Shown: piece after piece, positions 16,564 to 26,015 of the stretch
How positions within the stretch are numbered: the stretch's first letter is position 1
How the letters are laid out: the number at the start of each line of letters is the position of its first letter
NCBI RefSeq assembly: GCF_009827495.1
Contig: NZ_WTZA01000002.1
Coordinates: 434,001 to 498,000, forward strand
From: Tsuneonella aeria
GTDB taxonomy: Bacteria; Pseudomonadota; Alphaproteobacteria; Sphingomonadales; Sphingomonadaceae
DNA: 64,000 nucleotides
Direction: 5' to 3'
The notes under the pieces: model-generated
Seen by the model: only the letters and a program-made list of their open reading frames with translations
The model's database searches: none
Told to the model about the DNA's origin: nothing
Position numbers and translations under genes: made by a program

Positions 16564-17729
16564 GCGGCCGCTCCGACGCAGGCGGCGGCCGGCCGGCGCC
16601 GCTGCGGGTGCTGCATCTCCATTCCACCTTCGGGCCAGGCGGCAAGGAACGCCGCGCCGTGCGCCTGATGAACGCCTTCGGACCGAAGCTGCACCATTCC
16701 ATCGTCACGTCGGAGCCGGACGAGGCGGGGGCGGCCCGGGAATTGTCGCGCGCGCTCAAGGTCGCCTGGCCGGAGGACTTTCCATCGCTCAAGGGGCGGC
16801 CGACGCCGGGACGGCTGCAACGGCTGGCCCGCGCGATGCGGGGGTTCGATCTCGTCCTCACCTATAACTGGGGCGCGATGGACGCGGTGATGGCGCACAC
16901 CCTGTTCGGGCAGGCGTTGCAGCTTCCTCCGTTGATCCACCACGAAGACGGCTTTAACGAAGACGAACGCGACCGCCGGAAGCCGGCGCGAAACTGGTAC
17001 CGGCGGATCGCGCTGGGCCGCGCCAGCGGGTTGGTGGTCCCTTCCGAAACGCTGGAGGAAATCGCGCTCACCGAATGGACGCAGCCGATCGGGCGCGTTC
17101 GCCGCATCCCCAACGGGATCGACGTCGATGCGTTTGCCAAGGCGCCGCGGACCGACGCGCTCCCCGGCCTCGTGAAGCGCCAGGGGGAGTTCTGGGTCGG
17201 GACGGTGGCGGGCCTTCGCCCGGTCAAGAACCTCGCCGCCCTGGTCCGCGCCTTCGCGCCGCTGCCAGCACAGTGGCACCTGGTGATCGTTGGCGATGGA
17301 CCGGACCGCGCGGCGATCCAGGCGGAGGTGGAGCGCCTCGGCATCGAACACAGGGTCCACCTGCCCGGGTTTGCGAGCGACCCTGCGCGTTACGTCGGCC
17401 TGTTTGACGTGTTCGCGCTGTCCTCCCTCAGCGAGCAGTTCCCGATCGCGCTTGTGGAAGCGATGGCCGCCGGCCTTCCGGTCGCCGCGCCGGCGGTGGG
17501 CGATGTCGCCGCGATGGTGGCGGGCGAGAACGCGCCCTTCGTGGCGCCGCCGGGGGATGAAGCCGCGCTCTACGGCGCGCTGGCCGGGCTGGCGAGCGAT
17601 GCGGATTTGCGCCAGCGGGTCGGCGCCGCAAACAAGGCGAAGGCGCGCGCTGAGTTTGGCGAGAAGCGGATGATCGACGCCTACCGCCGCCTCTATGCCA
17701 GCGCCGCCGGGCGGAGCTCGCTGCCATAG
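16560..17729 (+). CDS. Glycosyltransferase, GT4 family
   Basis: A 389-residue GT-B fold retaining glycosyltransferase. N-terminal Rossmann part starts VLHLHSTFGPGGKERRAVRLMNAF (GGxER acceptor loop). The C-terminal donor domain shows RRIPNGIDVDAF, GTVAGLRPVKNL, LVIVGDGPDRAAIQ, HLPGF and the EX7E signature SEQFPIALVEAMAAGLPV. It likely adds a sugar to a lipid- or polysaccharide-linked acceptor at the inner face of the membrane. It is coupled to the hydrolase by a 4-base overlap. No other polysaccharide genes are adjacent, so the glycan is unknown. Confidence 0.9.
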   Translation: MSGRSDAGGGRPAPLRVLHLHSTFGPGGKERRAVRLMNAFGPKLHHSIVTSEPDEAGAARELSRALKVAWPEDFPSLKGRPTPGRLQRLARAMRGFDLVLTYNWGAMDAVMAHTLFGQALQLPPLIHHEDGFNEDERDRRKPARNWYRRIALGRASGLVVPSETLEEIALTEWTQPIGRVRRIPNGIDVDAFAKAPRTDALPGLVKRQGEFWVGTVAGLRPVKNLAALVRAFAPLPAQWHLVIVGDGPDRAAIQAEVERLGIEHRVHLPGFASDPARYVGLFDVFALSSLSEQFPIALVEAMAAGLPVAAPAVGDVAAMVAGENAPFVAPPGDEAALYGALAGLASDADLRQRVGAANKAKARAEFGEKRMIDAYRRLYASAAGRSSLP

Positions 17730-17861
17730 GACTTCACGGCAGGTTCACCCGAGCCCGGCCAATCCGGTTTCACGATTGAATTGGCGCGCCCATCGGGTAA
17801 AGACGCGCCGTCCGCCGGCCCGCCGGTGATTGCAGGCACCATAACGAGAAGCACCCACCGA

Positions 17862-18626
17862 TTGGCTCTCCGTCCCGACAATTCGCCCGTACCCGACGAC
17901 AAGCGCGCACGCGCGAAGGCCGCGCAGGAAGACGTGTTGCTGCGCGAAGTCGACGATGCCGTGCGGCAGGATCAATATGCCGACGCTGCCCAGCGTTACG
18001 GCAAGCCGCTGGCGATCGCCGCGGCGGTCGGCCTGGCGCTGTTCGGCGGCTACCTATTGTGGGAAAACCGGCAGGAGAGCGCGCGCGAGGCGGATTCCGA
18101 AGTGCTGGTATCCGCGCTCGACCGGATCGAATCGGGCGATCTTGCCGGCGGCAATGCCGCGCTCGCGCCGCTGGTGGACAAGGGCAACGCCTCTGCCCAG
18201 ATGCTCCGGGCCGGGATCGCGATGGAGCAGGCGAAGCCTGAGGACGCGGCGAAGATCTACGACGCCGTGGCCGCCGATGGCGATGCCCCCCAGGCGCTGC
18301 GCGACGTGGCGACCATCCGCGCGGTGGCCGCGCGTTACGACCGGATGCCGCCCGCCGATGTCATCGCGCGGCTCAAGCCCCTGGCCGTGCCCGGCAACGC
18401 GTGGTTCGGCCCGGCGGGGGAACTGGTCGCCATGGCCTACCTCGACCAGGGCAACCGGGCTGAAGCCGGCGCCCTGTTCGCCGCGATCGCCAAGGACCAA
18501 GGCACGCCCGAAAGCCTGAAATCGCGCGCCCGCCAGATGGCCGGGCTGCTCGGCGTGGACGCGATCGACGATGTCGACACCGTGATCCAGCGCGCCGCCC
18601 CCGATGGCGCGGCCGCCACCGAATGA
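17862..18626 (+). CDS. YfgM-like TPR protein, inner-membrane anchored
   Basis: A 254-residue protein of the TPR_21/YfgM type that sits just upstream of bamB, as in many proteobacteria, and is thought to help the SecYEG exit and periplasmic chaperones. A cytosolic N-terminal part (EDVLLREVDDAVRQDQYADAAQRYG) precedes one membrane segment PLAIAAAVGLALFGGYLLW, then a periplasmic helical-repeat region with pairs such as AAKIYDAVAADGDAPQALRD and ELVAMAYLDQGNRAEAGALFAAIA. The TTG at 17862 gives the family-typical N-terminus; a TTG at 17781 would add 27 unrelated residues. The stop overlaps an in-frame ATG of bamB, though bamB more likely starts 24 bases on. Confidence 0.8.
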   Translation: MALRPDNSPVPDDKRARAKAAQEDVLLREVDDAVRQDQYADAAQRYGKPLAIAAAVGLALFGGYLLWENRQESAREADSEVLVSALDRIESGDLAGGNAALAPLVDKGNASAQMLRAGIAMEQAKPEDAAKIYDAVAADGDAPQALRDVATIRAVAARYDRMPPADVIARLKPLAVPGNAWFGPAGELVAMAYLDQGNRAEAGALFAAIAKDQGTPESLKSRARQMAGLLGVDAIDDVDTVIQRAAPDGAAATE

Positions 18627-18649
18627 TCTTTCACAGGAACCGACCGCAG

Positions 18650-20002
18650 ATGACGACCGCAAGTCCCCTCACCTCGATCGGCCGCGCCGCGCTGGTCGCG
18701 TCGCTCGCGCTGGGGCTATCCGCCTGCCAGGGTGGCCTGTTCGGCGGCGGCGGCGAAAAGGACGTGACTCCCACTGTCGGCAACCGCGTGCCGATCCTTT
18801 CGCGCATCGAAGGGGCGAAGGTCGATCCGGCACTCGCCGGGGTGCCGGTCGTGGTGCCGGCCGCGACGGTGAACGCCGAATGGGCGCAGTCGGGCGCCAC
18901 GCCCGGCAAGTCTTACGGACACCTGGCGCTGCCCGCCAATCTCGGCAACGCCTGGACGCAGAAGATCGCGGGCGCCACCCCGCGTCGGCGGCTCGCTGCA
19001 TCGCCCGTTGTCGGCGGCGGCATGCTGTTCGTTTCCGACAGCGAAGGCGTGATCCACGCGTTCGACGCCGCGACGGGTGCGCGGCGCTGGAGCCGAGCGG
19101 CGGAAGTCGCGGGCAGCCTGCAGCCCGCGAACTTCGGTGGCGGCGTCAGCTATGACCAGGGCCGCGTGTACGCCACCAATGGCGCGGGCGAAGTGATGGC
19201 GCTCGACGCCAGCAACGGCGCGCCGATCTGGAAAGTGAAGCCTGCCGGCCCGCTGCGCGGCGCGCCGACGATCGCGTTCGGCGCGGTCTATGTGATGACG
19301 CAGGACAACCAGATCGTCGCGCTCAACGCGTCGGACGGCAAGCTGCAGTGGAACGAGAGCGCGTCTTCCTCGCAGACCGGGGTGTTCGGCGTCGCCACCC
19401 CCGCAGCCGCTCAGGGCACGGTCATCGCCGGTTATTCGAGCGGAGAGCTCGTTGCCTACCGTTACGAAAACGGCCGTTCGCTGTGGGCCGACGCGCTGGC
19501 CCGGACTTCGATCTCGACCGAAGTGGGCGCGCTCACCGATATCGATGCCGATCCGATCATCGATTCGGGCCGCGTCTATGCGCTGGGCCAGGGCGGCCGC
19601 ATGGCTGCCTACGAGCTCGTCACCGGGCAGCGTATCTGGGAACTGAACCTCGCCGGCATCTCCACCCCCGCGGTGGCGGGCGAGTGGATCTTCACCCTGA
19701 CCGACGACGCACGCCTGCTGGCGATCGCGCGCGGCAGCGGGCGCATCCGCTGGATCACCGACCTAGGCCGGTGGCGCAATGCGGAAAAGAAGCAGGACCC
19801 GATCTTCTGGACCGGTCCGGTGCTGGCCGGGGACAACCTGTGGGTCGGCAATTCCGAAGGCCAGATCTACCGCGTCAGCCTGGGCGAAGGCGCCGCCAGC
19901 CTGTTCCAGACGCTGAAATCGCCGATCAGCCTGCCGCCGATCGTGGCCAACAACATGCTTTACGTGCTGGCCGACGACGGCACTATTCACGCCTATCGCT
20001 GA
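18650..20002 (+). CDS. bamB: Outer-membrane protein assembly factor BamB
   Basis: A 450-residue lipoprotein of the BAM complex, an eight-bladed PQQ-like beta-propeller that helps BamA fold outer-membrane proteins. Lipoprotein signal ends LALGLSACQGG. Propeller repeats are visible: VIHAFDAATGARRWSR, VMALDASNGAPIWKVKP, IVALNASDGKLQWNES, LVAYRYENGRSLWADA, AAYELVTGQRIWELNL, LAIARGSGRIRWITDL, IYRVSLGEGAASLFQ and a last blade closing with DGTIHAYR. The start at 18650 has AGGA upstream; the ATG at 18623 would add a short basic stretch before the signal peptide. Follows the yfgM-like gene in an operon. Confidence 0.93.
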   Translation: MTTASPLTSIGRAALVASLALGLSACQGGLFGGGGEKDVTPTVGNRVPILSRIEGAKVDPALAGVPVVVPAATVNAEWAQSGATPGKSYGHLALPANLGNAWTQKIAGATPRRRLAASPVVGGGMLFVSDSEGVIHAFDAATGARRWSRAAEVAGSLQPANFGGGVSYDQGRVYATNGAGEVMALDASNGAPIWKVKPAGPLRGAPTIAFGAVYVMTQDNQIVALNASDGKLQWNESASSSQTGVFGVATPAAAQGTVIAGYSSGELVAYRYENGRSLWADALARTSISTEVGALTDIDADPIIDSGRVYALGQGGRMAAYELVTGQRIWELNLAGISTPAVAGEWIFTLTDDARLLAIARGSGRIRWITDLGRWRNAEKKQDPIFWTGPVLAGDNLWVGNSEGQIYRVSLGEGAASLFQTLKSPISLPPIVANNMLYVLADDGTIHAYR

Positions 20003-20060
20003 ACGGGGTGCGGCAGCGCTTGCCGGGCTGTTAACCCTTCGGCGCTAGTGGCGGGATGCG

Positions 20061-21434
20061 ATGAACGACCGCGCCCGCCCTGCCGGACCCCTGCCGCCGA
20101 GCGATGTCTCGCCGTGGGTCGGGCTGGCGGGCCTCGCCGGCCTGTTCGGCTGGATTGCGCTCTGCCGCCACTGGCCCCAACTGGTGCTCGGTTACGGCCT
20201 GCCAGGCCCAGCCGAGCGACTTGACGGCCCGCACGCCGCGCTCGCTGGGCTGCTCGCGGCACTGCTGCCGATGATCCTAGTGACCCTGCTGGTGGACCGG
20301 GCACATCGGCGACCCTCCACCGGGATCGACTGGGCCGTGCGCCGGCCGCTGGCGGAAACCTGGCGCGTCTCGATGGTAAAGATCGCCGGCCTGTGGTTCA
20401 CCTGGGTCATCATCGCAGGCCTGTACTGCATGGGCCGCTGGTACTGGGCCGATCCATACCTGTTCGCTATGTCGGTGCTGGCATGGGCCGCCGCCCCCCT
20501 CGTAATCCTGTCCGTGCCCTATGTGCTGTGGCTCGACCGGCGCATGGTGGAGCCGCGCGACCACGCCTGGCATTTCGGAGCCATGGTCCTGGGCCATGCG
20601 GCCTACGATCCCGAAGCGGTGAAGAAACACTGGCGGGCATGGATCATCAAGGGGTTCTTCGGCGCCTTCATGATCTCCATCCTGCCGGCTGGCTTTGCTA
20701 CTGTGGTCCAGGCCGATTACGCTGCAATGGTGCGCGATCCGGCCGCTCTGGGCATGGCGCTCATCACCGTCCTGTTCCTGGTAGACGTCCAGATCGGGAC
20801 GGTCGGGTACCTGGTCACCTTTCGCCCGCTCGACGCGCATATCCGCAGCGGCAACCCGCATCTCGCCGGGTGGATCGCCGCACTCATGTGCTATCCGCCC
20901 TTCGTCTATACCTTCATGGGAGCGGGCATACTGGGGTACGAGGCGGGAACGCCCGGACGTGGCGACGCCAACTGGACGGTCTGGCTGGCCGGCCACTCCA
21001 TCCTGCTAGCGATCTGGGCCGCCGTGCTGGTCGCGCTTACCGCGGTCTATGCATGGGCGACGTTCGCGTTCGGGCTGCGCTTTTCGAACCTCACTTATCG
21101 CGGTGTGCTGACCAACGGTCCGTACAGGTTCACCCGCCATCCGGCTTACCTTGCGAAAAACACGTTCTGGTGGCTGTCGGCGCTGCCGTTTCTGGTTACC
21201 AACGGATCGCTGACCGATACCGTGCGCAACGTCGCCGGTCTCGCCGCGGTCAACGCCATCTATTACTGGCGGGCGCGGACGGAGGAGCAGCACCTCTGGG
21301 CCGAGGACCCGAAGTATCGCGTCTACCACACGTGGATGAGCGCGCATGGCCCGATCACCGCGCCGCTGGTTCGGCTGAAACGGGCGCTGCGCTGGCGCCT
21401 GCGCGATCCGGCGGTGCGCGAGCTGGCGGGCTGA
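20061..21434 (+). CDS. Multi-pass membrane protein with C-terminal isoprenylcysteine-methyltransferase-like domain
   Basis: A 457-residue inner-membrane protein with about ten hydrophobic segments. The last 110 residues carry the ICMT/PEMT methyltransferase pattern: NGPYRFTRHPAYLAKNTFWW, a short loop, two membrane spans, then RARTEEQHLWAEDPKYRVYHTW, where the EE/His and Arg-x-His-Pro residues bind S-adenosylmethionine. The N-terminal 330 residues are an unrelated membrane domain with WVIIAGLYCMGRWYW and YPPFVYTFMGAGI. Bacterial ICMT-like enzymes are thought to methylate lipids or small molecules; the substrate here cannot be predicted. The gene follows bamB by 58 bases and is convergent with gshA. 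Confidence 0.75.
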   Translation: MNDRARPAGPLPPSDVSPWVGLAGLAGLFGWIALCRHWPQLVLGYGLPGPAERLDGPHAALAGLLAALLPMILVTLLVDRAHRRPSTGIDWAVRRPLAETWRVSMVKIAGLWFTWVIIAGLYCMGRWYWADPYLFAMSVLAWAAAPLVILSVPYVLWLDRRMVEPRDHAWHFGAMVLGHAAYDPEAVKKHWRAWIIKGFFGAFMISILPAGFATVVQADYAAMVRDPAALGMALITVLFLVDVQIGTVGYLVTFRPLDAHIRSGNPHLAGWIAALMCYPPFVYTFMGAGILGYEAGTPGRGDANWTVWLAGHSILLAIWAAVLVALTAVYAWATFAFGLRFSNLTYRGVLTNGPYRFTRHPAYLAKNTFWWLSALPFLVTNGSLTDTVRNVAGLAAVNAIYYWRARTEEQHLWAEDPKYRVYHTWMSAHGPITAPLVRLKRALRWRLRDPAVRELAG

Positions 21435-21444
21435 CGGCGCAGCT

Positions 21445-22815
21445 CTAGAAGCTGTGTTCGTAAACCCGGCTGATGTCGCCGTTCCAGTCGCCGTGATAAA
21501 GGTCCAGCAGGCGCTGCGCAGGCACTTTGCCGCTGGCGACGATCTCGTCCAGCGGTTCGAGAAACCCCGATTCGTTGTCGCCGCTGGAATTGAGCCGCCC
21601 GCGCGCGCCAAGCCCGCTTCGCGCGATGCGCAGAACTTCGGGCGCGATATCGCGCAGGGTGCGGCCCCGCCCAACCGGCGCGTCGAGTCCCAGCCTGGGC
21701 ACCGCGCGGCGCAGTTCCTCGCGTTCCTCCATCGTCCAGTCCTTGACCAGGTCCCACGCGGCGTCGAGCGCGGACTGGTCGTACAGCAGCCCGACCCATA
21801 GCGCGGGCAGGGCGCAGATGCGGTTCCACGGGCCCCCGTCCGCCCCCCGCATTTCCAGGAAGGATTTCAGGCGCACTTCGGGAAAGGCGGTGGAGAGGTG
21901 ATCGACCCAGTCGCTCGCGCGCGGCAGCTCGCCGGGCAGCACCTCCAGCTCACCGCGCAGGAAATCGCGGAAGCTGTGCCCGGCCGCATCGATGTATTTC
22001 CCATCGCGGAAGACGAAGTACATCGGCACGTCGAGCATGTAATCGACGTAGCGATCGTAGCCGAAACCGTCCTCGAACACGAAGGGCAGCATGCCGGTGC
22101 GGTGCGGGTCCGTATCGGACCATATGTGGCTGCGGTAGCTGAGGTAGCCGTTGGGCCGCCCTTCGGTAAACGGCGAATTGGCGAACAGCGCCGTGGCCAG
22201 CGGTTGCAGCGCCAGGCTGACGCGGAACTTTTGCACCATGTCCGCCTCGCTGCCGTAGTCGAGGTTGGTCTGGATGGTGCAGGTGCGCAGCATCATGTCG
22301 AGGCCCAGGGTGCCGACGCGCGGCATGTGACGCAGCATGATCCCGTAGCGGCCCTTGGGCATGATCGGCAATTCGTCGCGCGTCTTGTCGGGCCACATGC
22401 CGAGGCCGAGGAATCCTACGTCGAGCCGTTCGCCGATCGATTTCACCTGGTCGAGGTGTCGGCCGGTCTCCGCGCACGTATCGTGCAGCGATTCAAGCGG
22501 CGCGCCCGATAGCTCCAGCTGACCGGCCGGTTCCAGGCTGACGGCGCCGTCGGGCCCCGTCAGCGCGATGACCTTGCCGCCTTCTTCCACCGGTTTCCAG
22601 CCGAAGGCCTGCATCTCGTGCAGGATCTCGCGGATTCCCCCTGGCCCGTCATAGGGCGGGGCAGCGTGATCGGCGCGGCGATAGACCAGCTTTTCGTGCT
22701 CCGTGCCGATGCGCCACTGCGCGCGCGGCTTCTCCCCGGCGGCCATGGGCGCCGCGAGCTGATCGCGGCTTTCGATGATGGGATCGTCCGTGCCGGATGC
22801 CTGCCGCGTGCTCAT
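21445..22815 (-). CDS. gshA: Glutamate-cysteine ligase, plant type
   Basis: A 456-residue enzyme that joins glutamate and cysteine with ATP in the first step of glutathione synthesis. It is of the plant/alphaproteobacterial class: WRIGTEHEKLVYRR, VSLEPAGQLELSGAP, DVGFLGLGMWPDKT, LRTCTIQTNLDYGSEADMV, FANSPFTEGRPNGYLSYRSHIW and LEMRGADGGPWNRICALPALWVGLLYD. The ATG at 22815 was chosen over the longer open frame. It follows rsmE by 41 bases on the same strand, a pairing common in alphaproteobacteria. Confidence 0.93.
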   Translation of the reverse strand: MSTRQASGTDDPIIESRDQLAAPMAAGEKPRAQWRIGTEHEKLVYRRADHAAPPYDGPGGIREILHEMQAFGWKPVEEGGKVIALTGPDGAVSLEPAGQLELSGAPLESLHDTCAETGRHLDQVKSIGERLDVGFLGLGMWPDKTRDELPIMPKGRYGIMLRHMPRVGTLGLDMMLRTCTIQTNLDYGSEADMVQKFRVSLALQPLATALFANSPFTEGRPNGYLSYRSHIWSDTDPHRTGMLPFVFEDGFGYDRYVDYMLDVPMYFVFRDGKYIDAAGHSFRDFLRGELEVLPGELPRASDWVDHLSTAFPEVRLKSFLEMRGADGGPWNRICALPALWVGLLYDQSALDAAWDLVKDWTMEEREELRRAVPRLGLDAPVGRGRTLRDIAPEVLRIARSGLGARGRLNSSGDNESGFLEPLDEIVASGKVPAQRLLDLYHGDWNGDISRVYEHSF

Positions 22816-22856
22816 GCGCGTTGCACTAGAAAACGCAATTCGCCCGCGCCAGCGAA

Positions 22857-23609
22857 TTAATGCTGCCAGTCCCCGGCAACGCCCATCCACAGCGCGGTGG
22901 CAGCGATCGCGGCGGTTTCCGCGCGCAGGATGCGGGGGCCGAGCGAGATCGGGACCGCGCGGGGGAGTGCGCGGATCGCAGCCCGCTCGCTGTCGTCGAA
23001 GCCGCCTTCGGGACCCACCAGGATAGCCGCCACCTCGCCGCCGCCTGCGCCGAAAGCGTCCACTGCCGCCGCTCCGCCAGCTTCGTCGGCAAAGAACAGC
23101 GTGCGGCCTTCCGGCCAGTCGGCCAGCATGGCATCGAGGGAAACGGGCGCCGCCACGACGGGCAGGGCGGTCCGGGCGCACTGCTCCGCCGCCTCAATCA
23201 CTGCGGAGCGGGCGCGATCGGGATTGAGCCGATCGGCCACCGAACGACGGGCGATAAAGGGGCGGATTTCGGCGACGCCGAGCTCGGTCGCCTTTTCCAA
23301 CACGACGTCGAAGCGGTCTTTCTTTATGAGCGCCGGGCACAACCACAAGTCGGGCACGGCTTCCCGCGGGCGCAGTCGCTCCACGGGTTCCATGATGACG
23401 GAGCGCTTGGCCGTCTCCACCACGCGCGCGGCCCATTCACCGGTCTGGTCGTCGCACAGGATCACGGTGTCGCCGGCCGCCACTCGCATGACGCGGGAGA
23501 GGTAGTGGGCCTGGTTGCCTTCGACCTCCACGTGCGCGCCTTCAGCCAGCGGCGGGGGGACGAACAGGCGCGGAGCGCTGCGGGGCGGCCAGGCGGGTGT
23601 TGCGGGCAT
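22857..23609 (-). CDS. rsmE: 16S rRNA (uracil1498-N3)-methyltransferase RsmE
   Basis: A 250-residue SPOUT-fold methyltransferase modifying U1498 of 16S rRNA. It shows the N-terminal RNA-binding barrel (PRLFVPPPLAEGAHVEVEGNQAHYL), then ALIKKDRFDVVLEKATELGVAEIRPF, ARRS and the knotted SAM-binding end VGPEGGFDDSERAAI, followed by SLGPRILRAETAAIAA. Start placed at MPATPAW rather than 16 codons upstream. First gene of a likely rsmE-gshA transcription unit. Confidence 0.93.
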   Translation of the reverse strand: MPATPAWPPRSAPRLFVPPPLAEGAHVEVEGNQAHYLSRVMRVAAGDTVILCDDQTGEWAARVVETAKRSVIMEPVERLRPREAVPDLWLCPALIKKDRFDVVLEKATELGVAEIRPFIARRSVADRLNPDRARSAVIEAAEQCARTALPVVAAPVSLDAMLADWPEGRTLFFADEAGGAAAVDAFGAGGGEVAAILVGPEGGFDDSERAAIRALPRAVPISLGPRILRAETAAIAATALWMGVAGDWQH

Positions 23610-23774
23610 GATCGCGCGTTGTCCTACAGCGGCGGACTGTGCCAAGGAAGGGCCCATGCCGCGCCGCCGCTACCCAGAGATGCACACCCATTCGCTCCGT
23701 GTTTGCCTCGCCGTGCTGCTTGTTCACGACAGTTGGCCAGGCCAGCGGCCCTTGCCCCGCCAGGGTTTGCCAGC

Positions 23775-24698
23775 GTGAGCAGTGGGCCGTCCTTTTCCGA
23801 TAACGCCGTGGTCCCGGACAGTGAACATGGCGGCCTGGTCGCGCGCCTTCCGCAGCGTTTGCGGGATTTCGCCATGCTCGCGCGGTTCGACCGGCCGATC
23901 GGATGGTGGCTGCTGTTCTGGCCTTGCGCGTGGGGCATCTGGCTGGCCGGCGCCGGGTGGCAGTGGTCGCTCATCGGCTGGATGCTGCTCGGCAGCATCG
24001 CGATGCGCGGGGCAGGGTGCGTCTACAACGATATCGTTGACGCCGCTCTCGACCGGCAGGTGGCGCGCACGGCGCAGCGCCCGGTGGCAAGCGGCCGCGT
24101 GTCGGCCAGGGCCGCGTGGGTCTGGTTGTTCGCTCTCTGCGCCGCCGGCCTCTTGGTCCTGCTGCAACTGCGCTGGCAGGCGCAGCTCGTCGCGCTCGGC
24201 AGCGTGGCGCTGGTGGCGGCCTATCCTTTCATGAAGCGGATTACCTGGTGGCCCCAGGCCTGGCTGGGGCTCGTGTTCACCTGGGGCGCGCCGGTCGGCT
24301 GGATCGCACTGCGCGGCGATCATCTGGGCGTGCTCGCGGCGCTTTACGCCGGCGCGGTGTTCTGGTGCGTGGGCTACGACACGATCTACGCGCTGCAGGA
24401 CCGGGAGGACGACGCGCTGGTCGGCATCCGTTCCAGTGCGCTGCGCCTGGGCGCGGGCGTGCAGGCGGGGGTGCTGGCGTTCTACACCGCCGCGATCGCG
24501 CTGTGGGCGCTGGCGTTCTGGCTGCTGCGGGGCGACTGGGTCGCGCTGCTGGCGCTCTTGCCGGCGGCGGCGCATCTCCTGTGGCAGGCACTAACGCTGG
24601 ACCCGGCCGACCCGGACAATCCGCTCGCGCGGTTCCGCTCCAACCGCACGGCGGGGGCGCTGATGGCTGCGGCGTGCCTGGTCGTCGGGAACGCTTAG
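23775..24698 (+). CDS. ubiA: 4-hydroxybenzoate octaprenyltransferase UbiA
   Basis: A 307-residue inner-membrane prenyltransferase that attaches the polyprenyl tail to 4-hydroxybenzoate in ubiquinone synthesis. Both Asp-rich motifs of the family are seen: GCVYNDIVDAALDRQVARTA and GYDTIYALQDREDDALVGI, with RFDRPIGWWLLFWPCAWG at the N-terminus and about nine membrane segments. The GTG at 23775 is used; the open frame further upstream is antisense to rsmE. Confidence 0.93.
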   Translation: MSSGPSFSDNAVVPDSEHGGLVARLPQRLRDFAMLARFDRPIGWWLLFWPCAWGIWLAGAGWQWSLIGWMLLGSIAMRGAGCVYNDIVDAALDRQVARTAQRPVASGRVSARAAWVWLFALCAAGLLVLLQLRWQAQLVALGSVALVAAYPFMKRITWWPQAWLGLVFTWGAPVGWIALRGDHLGVLAALYAGAVFWCVGYDTIYALQDREDDALVGIRSSALRLGAGVQAGVLAFYTAAIALWALAFWLLRGDWVALLALLPAAAHLLWQALTLDPADPDNPLARFRSNRTAGALMAAACLVVGNA

Positions 24699-24736
24699 GA
24701 GAACCCGACGCTACGGCGACCGTAAGTCAAACACGG

Positions 24737-25102
24737 TCAGGCCTTTTCGAGTGTGCACTGAAGCGGGTGCTGGTTCTCGCGCGCGAAATCCATCACCTGG
24801 TGCACTTTGGTTTCCGCCACTTCGTAGGGGTAAACGCCGCACACCCCCACGCCGCGCTGGTGGACGTGCAGCATCACCCGCGTCGCCTGTTCCAGGTCCA
24901 TGCGAAAAAACCGTTTCAGCACCATCACCACGAATTCCATCGGGGTGTAATCGTCGTTGAGCAGCAGCACCTTGTACTGGCTGGGCTTCTTGGGCTTTGC
25001 ACGGGTCTTGGTGGCAATGCCAACCTGGTCGTCGGCGTCGCGATCGTGGTCGCTTCCCGCGGCGCGGACCGGCATGACGGATAAATGGCGGGGGTCGGTC
25101 AT
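24737..25102 (-). CDS. clpS: ATP-dependent Clp protease adaptor ClpS
   Basis: A 121-residue N-recognin that delivers N-degron substrates to ClpAP. Core motifs match: [55 protein letters not shown] and [16 protein letters not shown]. The first 40 residues are a polar extension with no matching family sequence. clpA, often next to clpS, is not in the window. The gene lies downstream of phaP on the same strand, separated by a hairpin. Confidence 0.93.
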   Translation of the reverse strand: MTDPRHLSVMPVRAAGSDHDRDADDQVGIATKTRAKPKKPSQYKVLLLNDDYTPMEFVVMVLKRFFRMDLEQATRVMLHVHQRGVGVCGVYPYEVAETKVHQVMDFARENQHPLQCTLEKA

Positions 25103-25173
25103 TGGCTGGGCAATATCGTATCGTGACGCCAGGCTGCAAGGTGTGCGGCGCGCCTTATTGGCACGCCAACGGC

Positions 25174-25207
25174 AATGGGCCGGACGGTTCGCACCATCCG
25201 GCCCATT
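25174..25207 (-). terminator. Hairpin between phaP and clpS
   Basis: A perfect 11-bp inverted repeat (25174-25184 with 25197-25207) with a 12-base loop, downstream of the phaP stop and upstream of clpS. It has no T-run; it probably isolates the phaP message from clpS. Confidence 0.5.
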
Positions 25208-25262
25208 CGTAGCCGCTCGCCGATGGCCGGGTGGGTGCCGGCAGGCGATGGGACTTGATTGC

Positions 25263-26000
25263 TCAGGCTGCTTTGGAGATCGCTTCGGCAGCGACGCTCA
25301 TGCGGCTCGAGATCGGCGCGAAAGCCTCGTTGGCAAGCTTCATCGAGACTTCGGCATTCTTCGCGTAATGTGCGACCATCGCGTCGAAGTTGCGGCGGGC
25401 AATCTCGCCCTGCAGCTTGAACAGGTCGGTCGGTGTGCGCACCGCGGCCATCGCCTTGAGGTCGGCGGTCACGGTTTCGAACGCGTCCTTGGCAGCTTCC
25501 ACTTCGCCGCGGGCCATGCTCTGCATGCCGGTGCCAAGGATCTTGCCGGATTCGACCAGGGCTTCGACGTTGCCCTTGGTGAATTCGGTCATTTCGCCGG
25601 CGGCGGCCTGCATCTTATCGTAAGCGGCCTTGGCGCGGGTCTGCGCTTCGGCAGTCACATTTTGCACGGTAGCGGTGAAATCGGTCGTCTTGGCAGTGGC
25701 CATGATCTTGTCCTTGAGTTGGGAAACGGTGGGGGTGCGGGGTGCCGCAGTTGTAGCTTTCGGGGCGGGCGGAGCCGCAACGCGGCGCTTTGCCGCCGCA
25801 GCAGTCTTCGCCTTCCGGGATTTGCGCGCTTCTGCCTTCGCCTTGGGCTTGAACGCGGCCGTGGCAGTCGGTGCATCGTCCGGACCGGCAGTTTCCATCT
25901 TCGCAGCAGGCGTGACGTCCTTCGCCTCGACGGGCGCAGGCGTATCGGCCTTGGCAGCAATCGGGGTGTCAGTAGTCTTGGTGGCGGGGTCAGCAGCCAT
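25263..26000 (-). CDS. phaP: Phasin (PHA granule-associated protein)
   Basis: A 245-residue phasin that coats polyhydroxyalkanoate granules. An Ala/Lys/Pro-rich N-terminal extension of about 95 residues (histone-like runs such as [21 protein letters not shown]) precedes the phasin domain: [47 protein letters not shown], and [26 protein letters not shown]. The basic tail might contact DNA or the nucleoid, as proposed for PhaM/PhaF-like phasins (inference). Start has GGAG 6 bases upstream. The upstream promoter carries a PhaR-like inverted repeat. phaC lies directly upstream on the same strand. Confidence 0.9.
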   Translation of the reverse strand: MAADPATKTTDTPIAAKADTPAPVEAKDVTPAAKMETAGPDDAPTATAAFKPKAKAEARKSRKAKTAAAAKRRVAAPPAPKATTAAPRTPTVSQLKDKIMATAKTTDFTATVQNVTAEAQTRAKAAYDKMQAAAGEMTEFTKGNVEALVESGKILGTGMQSMARGEVEAAKDAFETVTADLKAMAAVRTPTDLFKLQGEIARRNFDAMVAHYAKNAEVSMKLANEAFAPISSRMSVAAEAISKAA

Positions 26001-26015
26001 CGCACGCTCCTATGT

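Noticed and set aside
22860..24698. A 612-codon frame extending ubiA upstream
   Set aside because: The upstream 915 bases are antisense to rsmE; UbiA family length fits the start at 23775.
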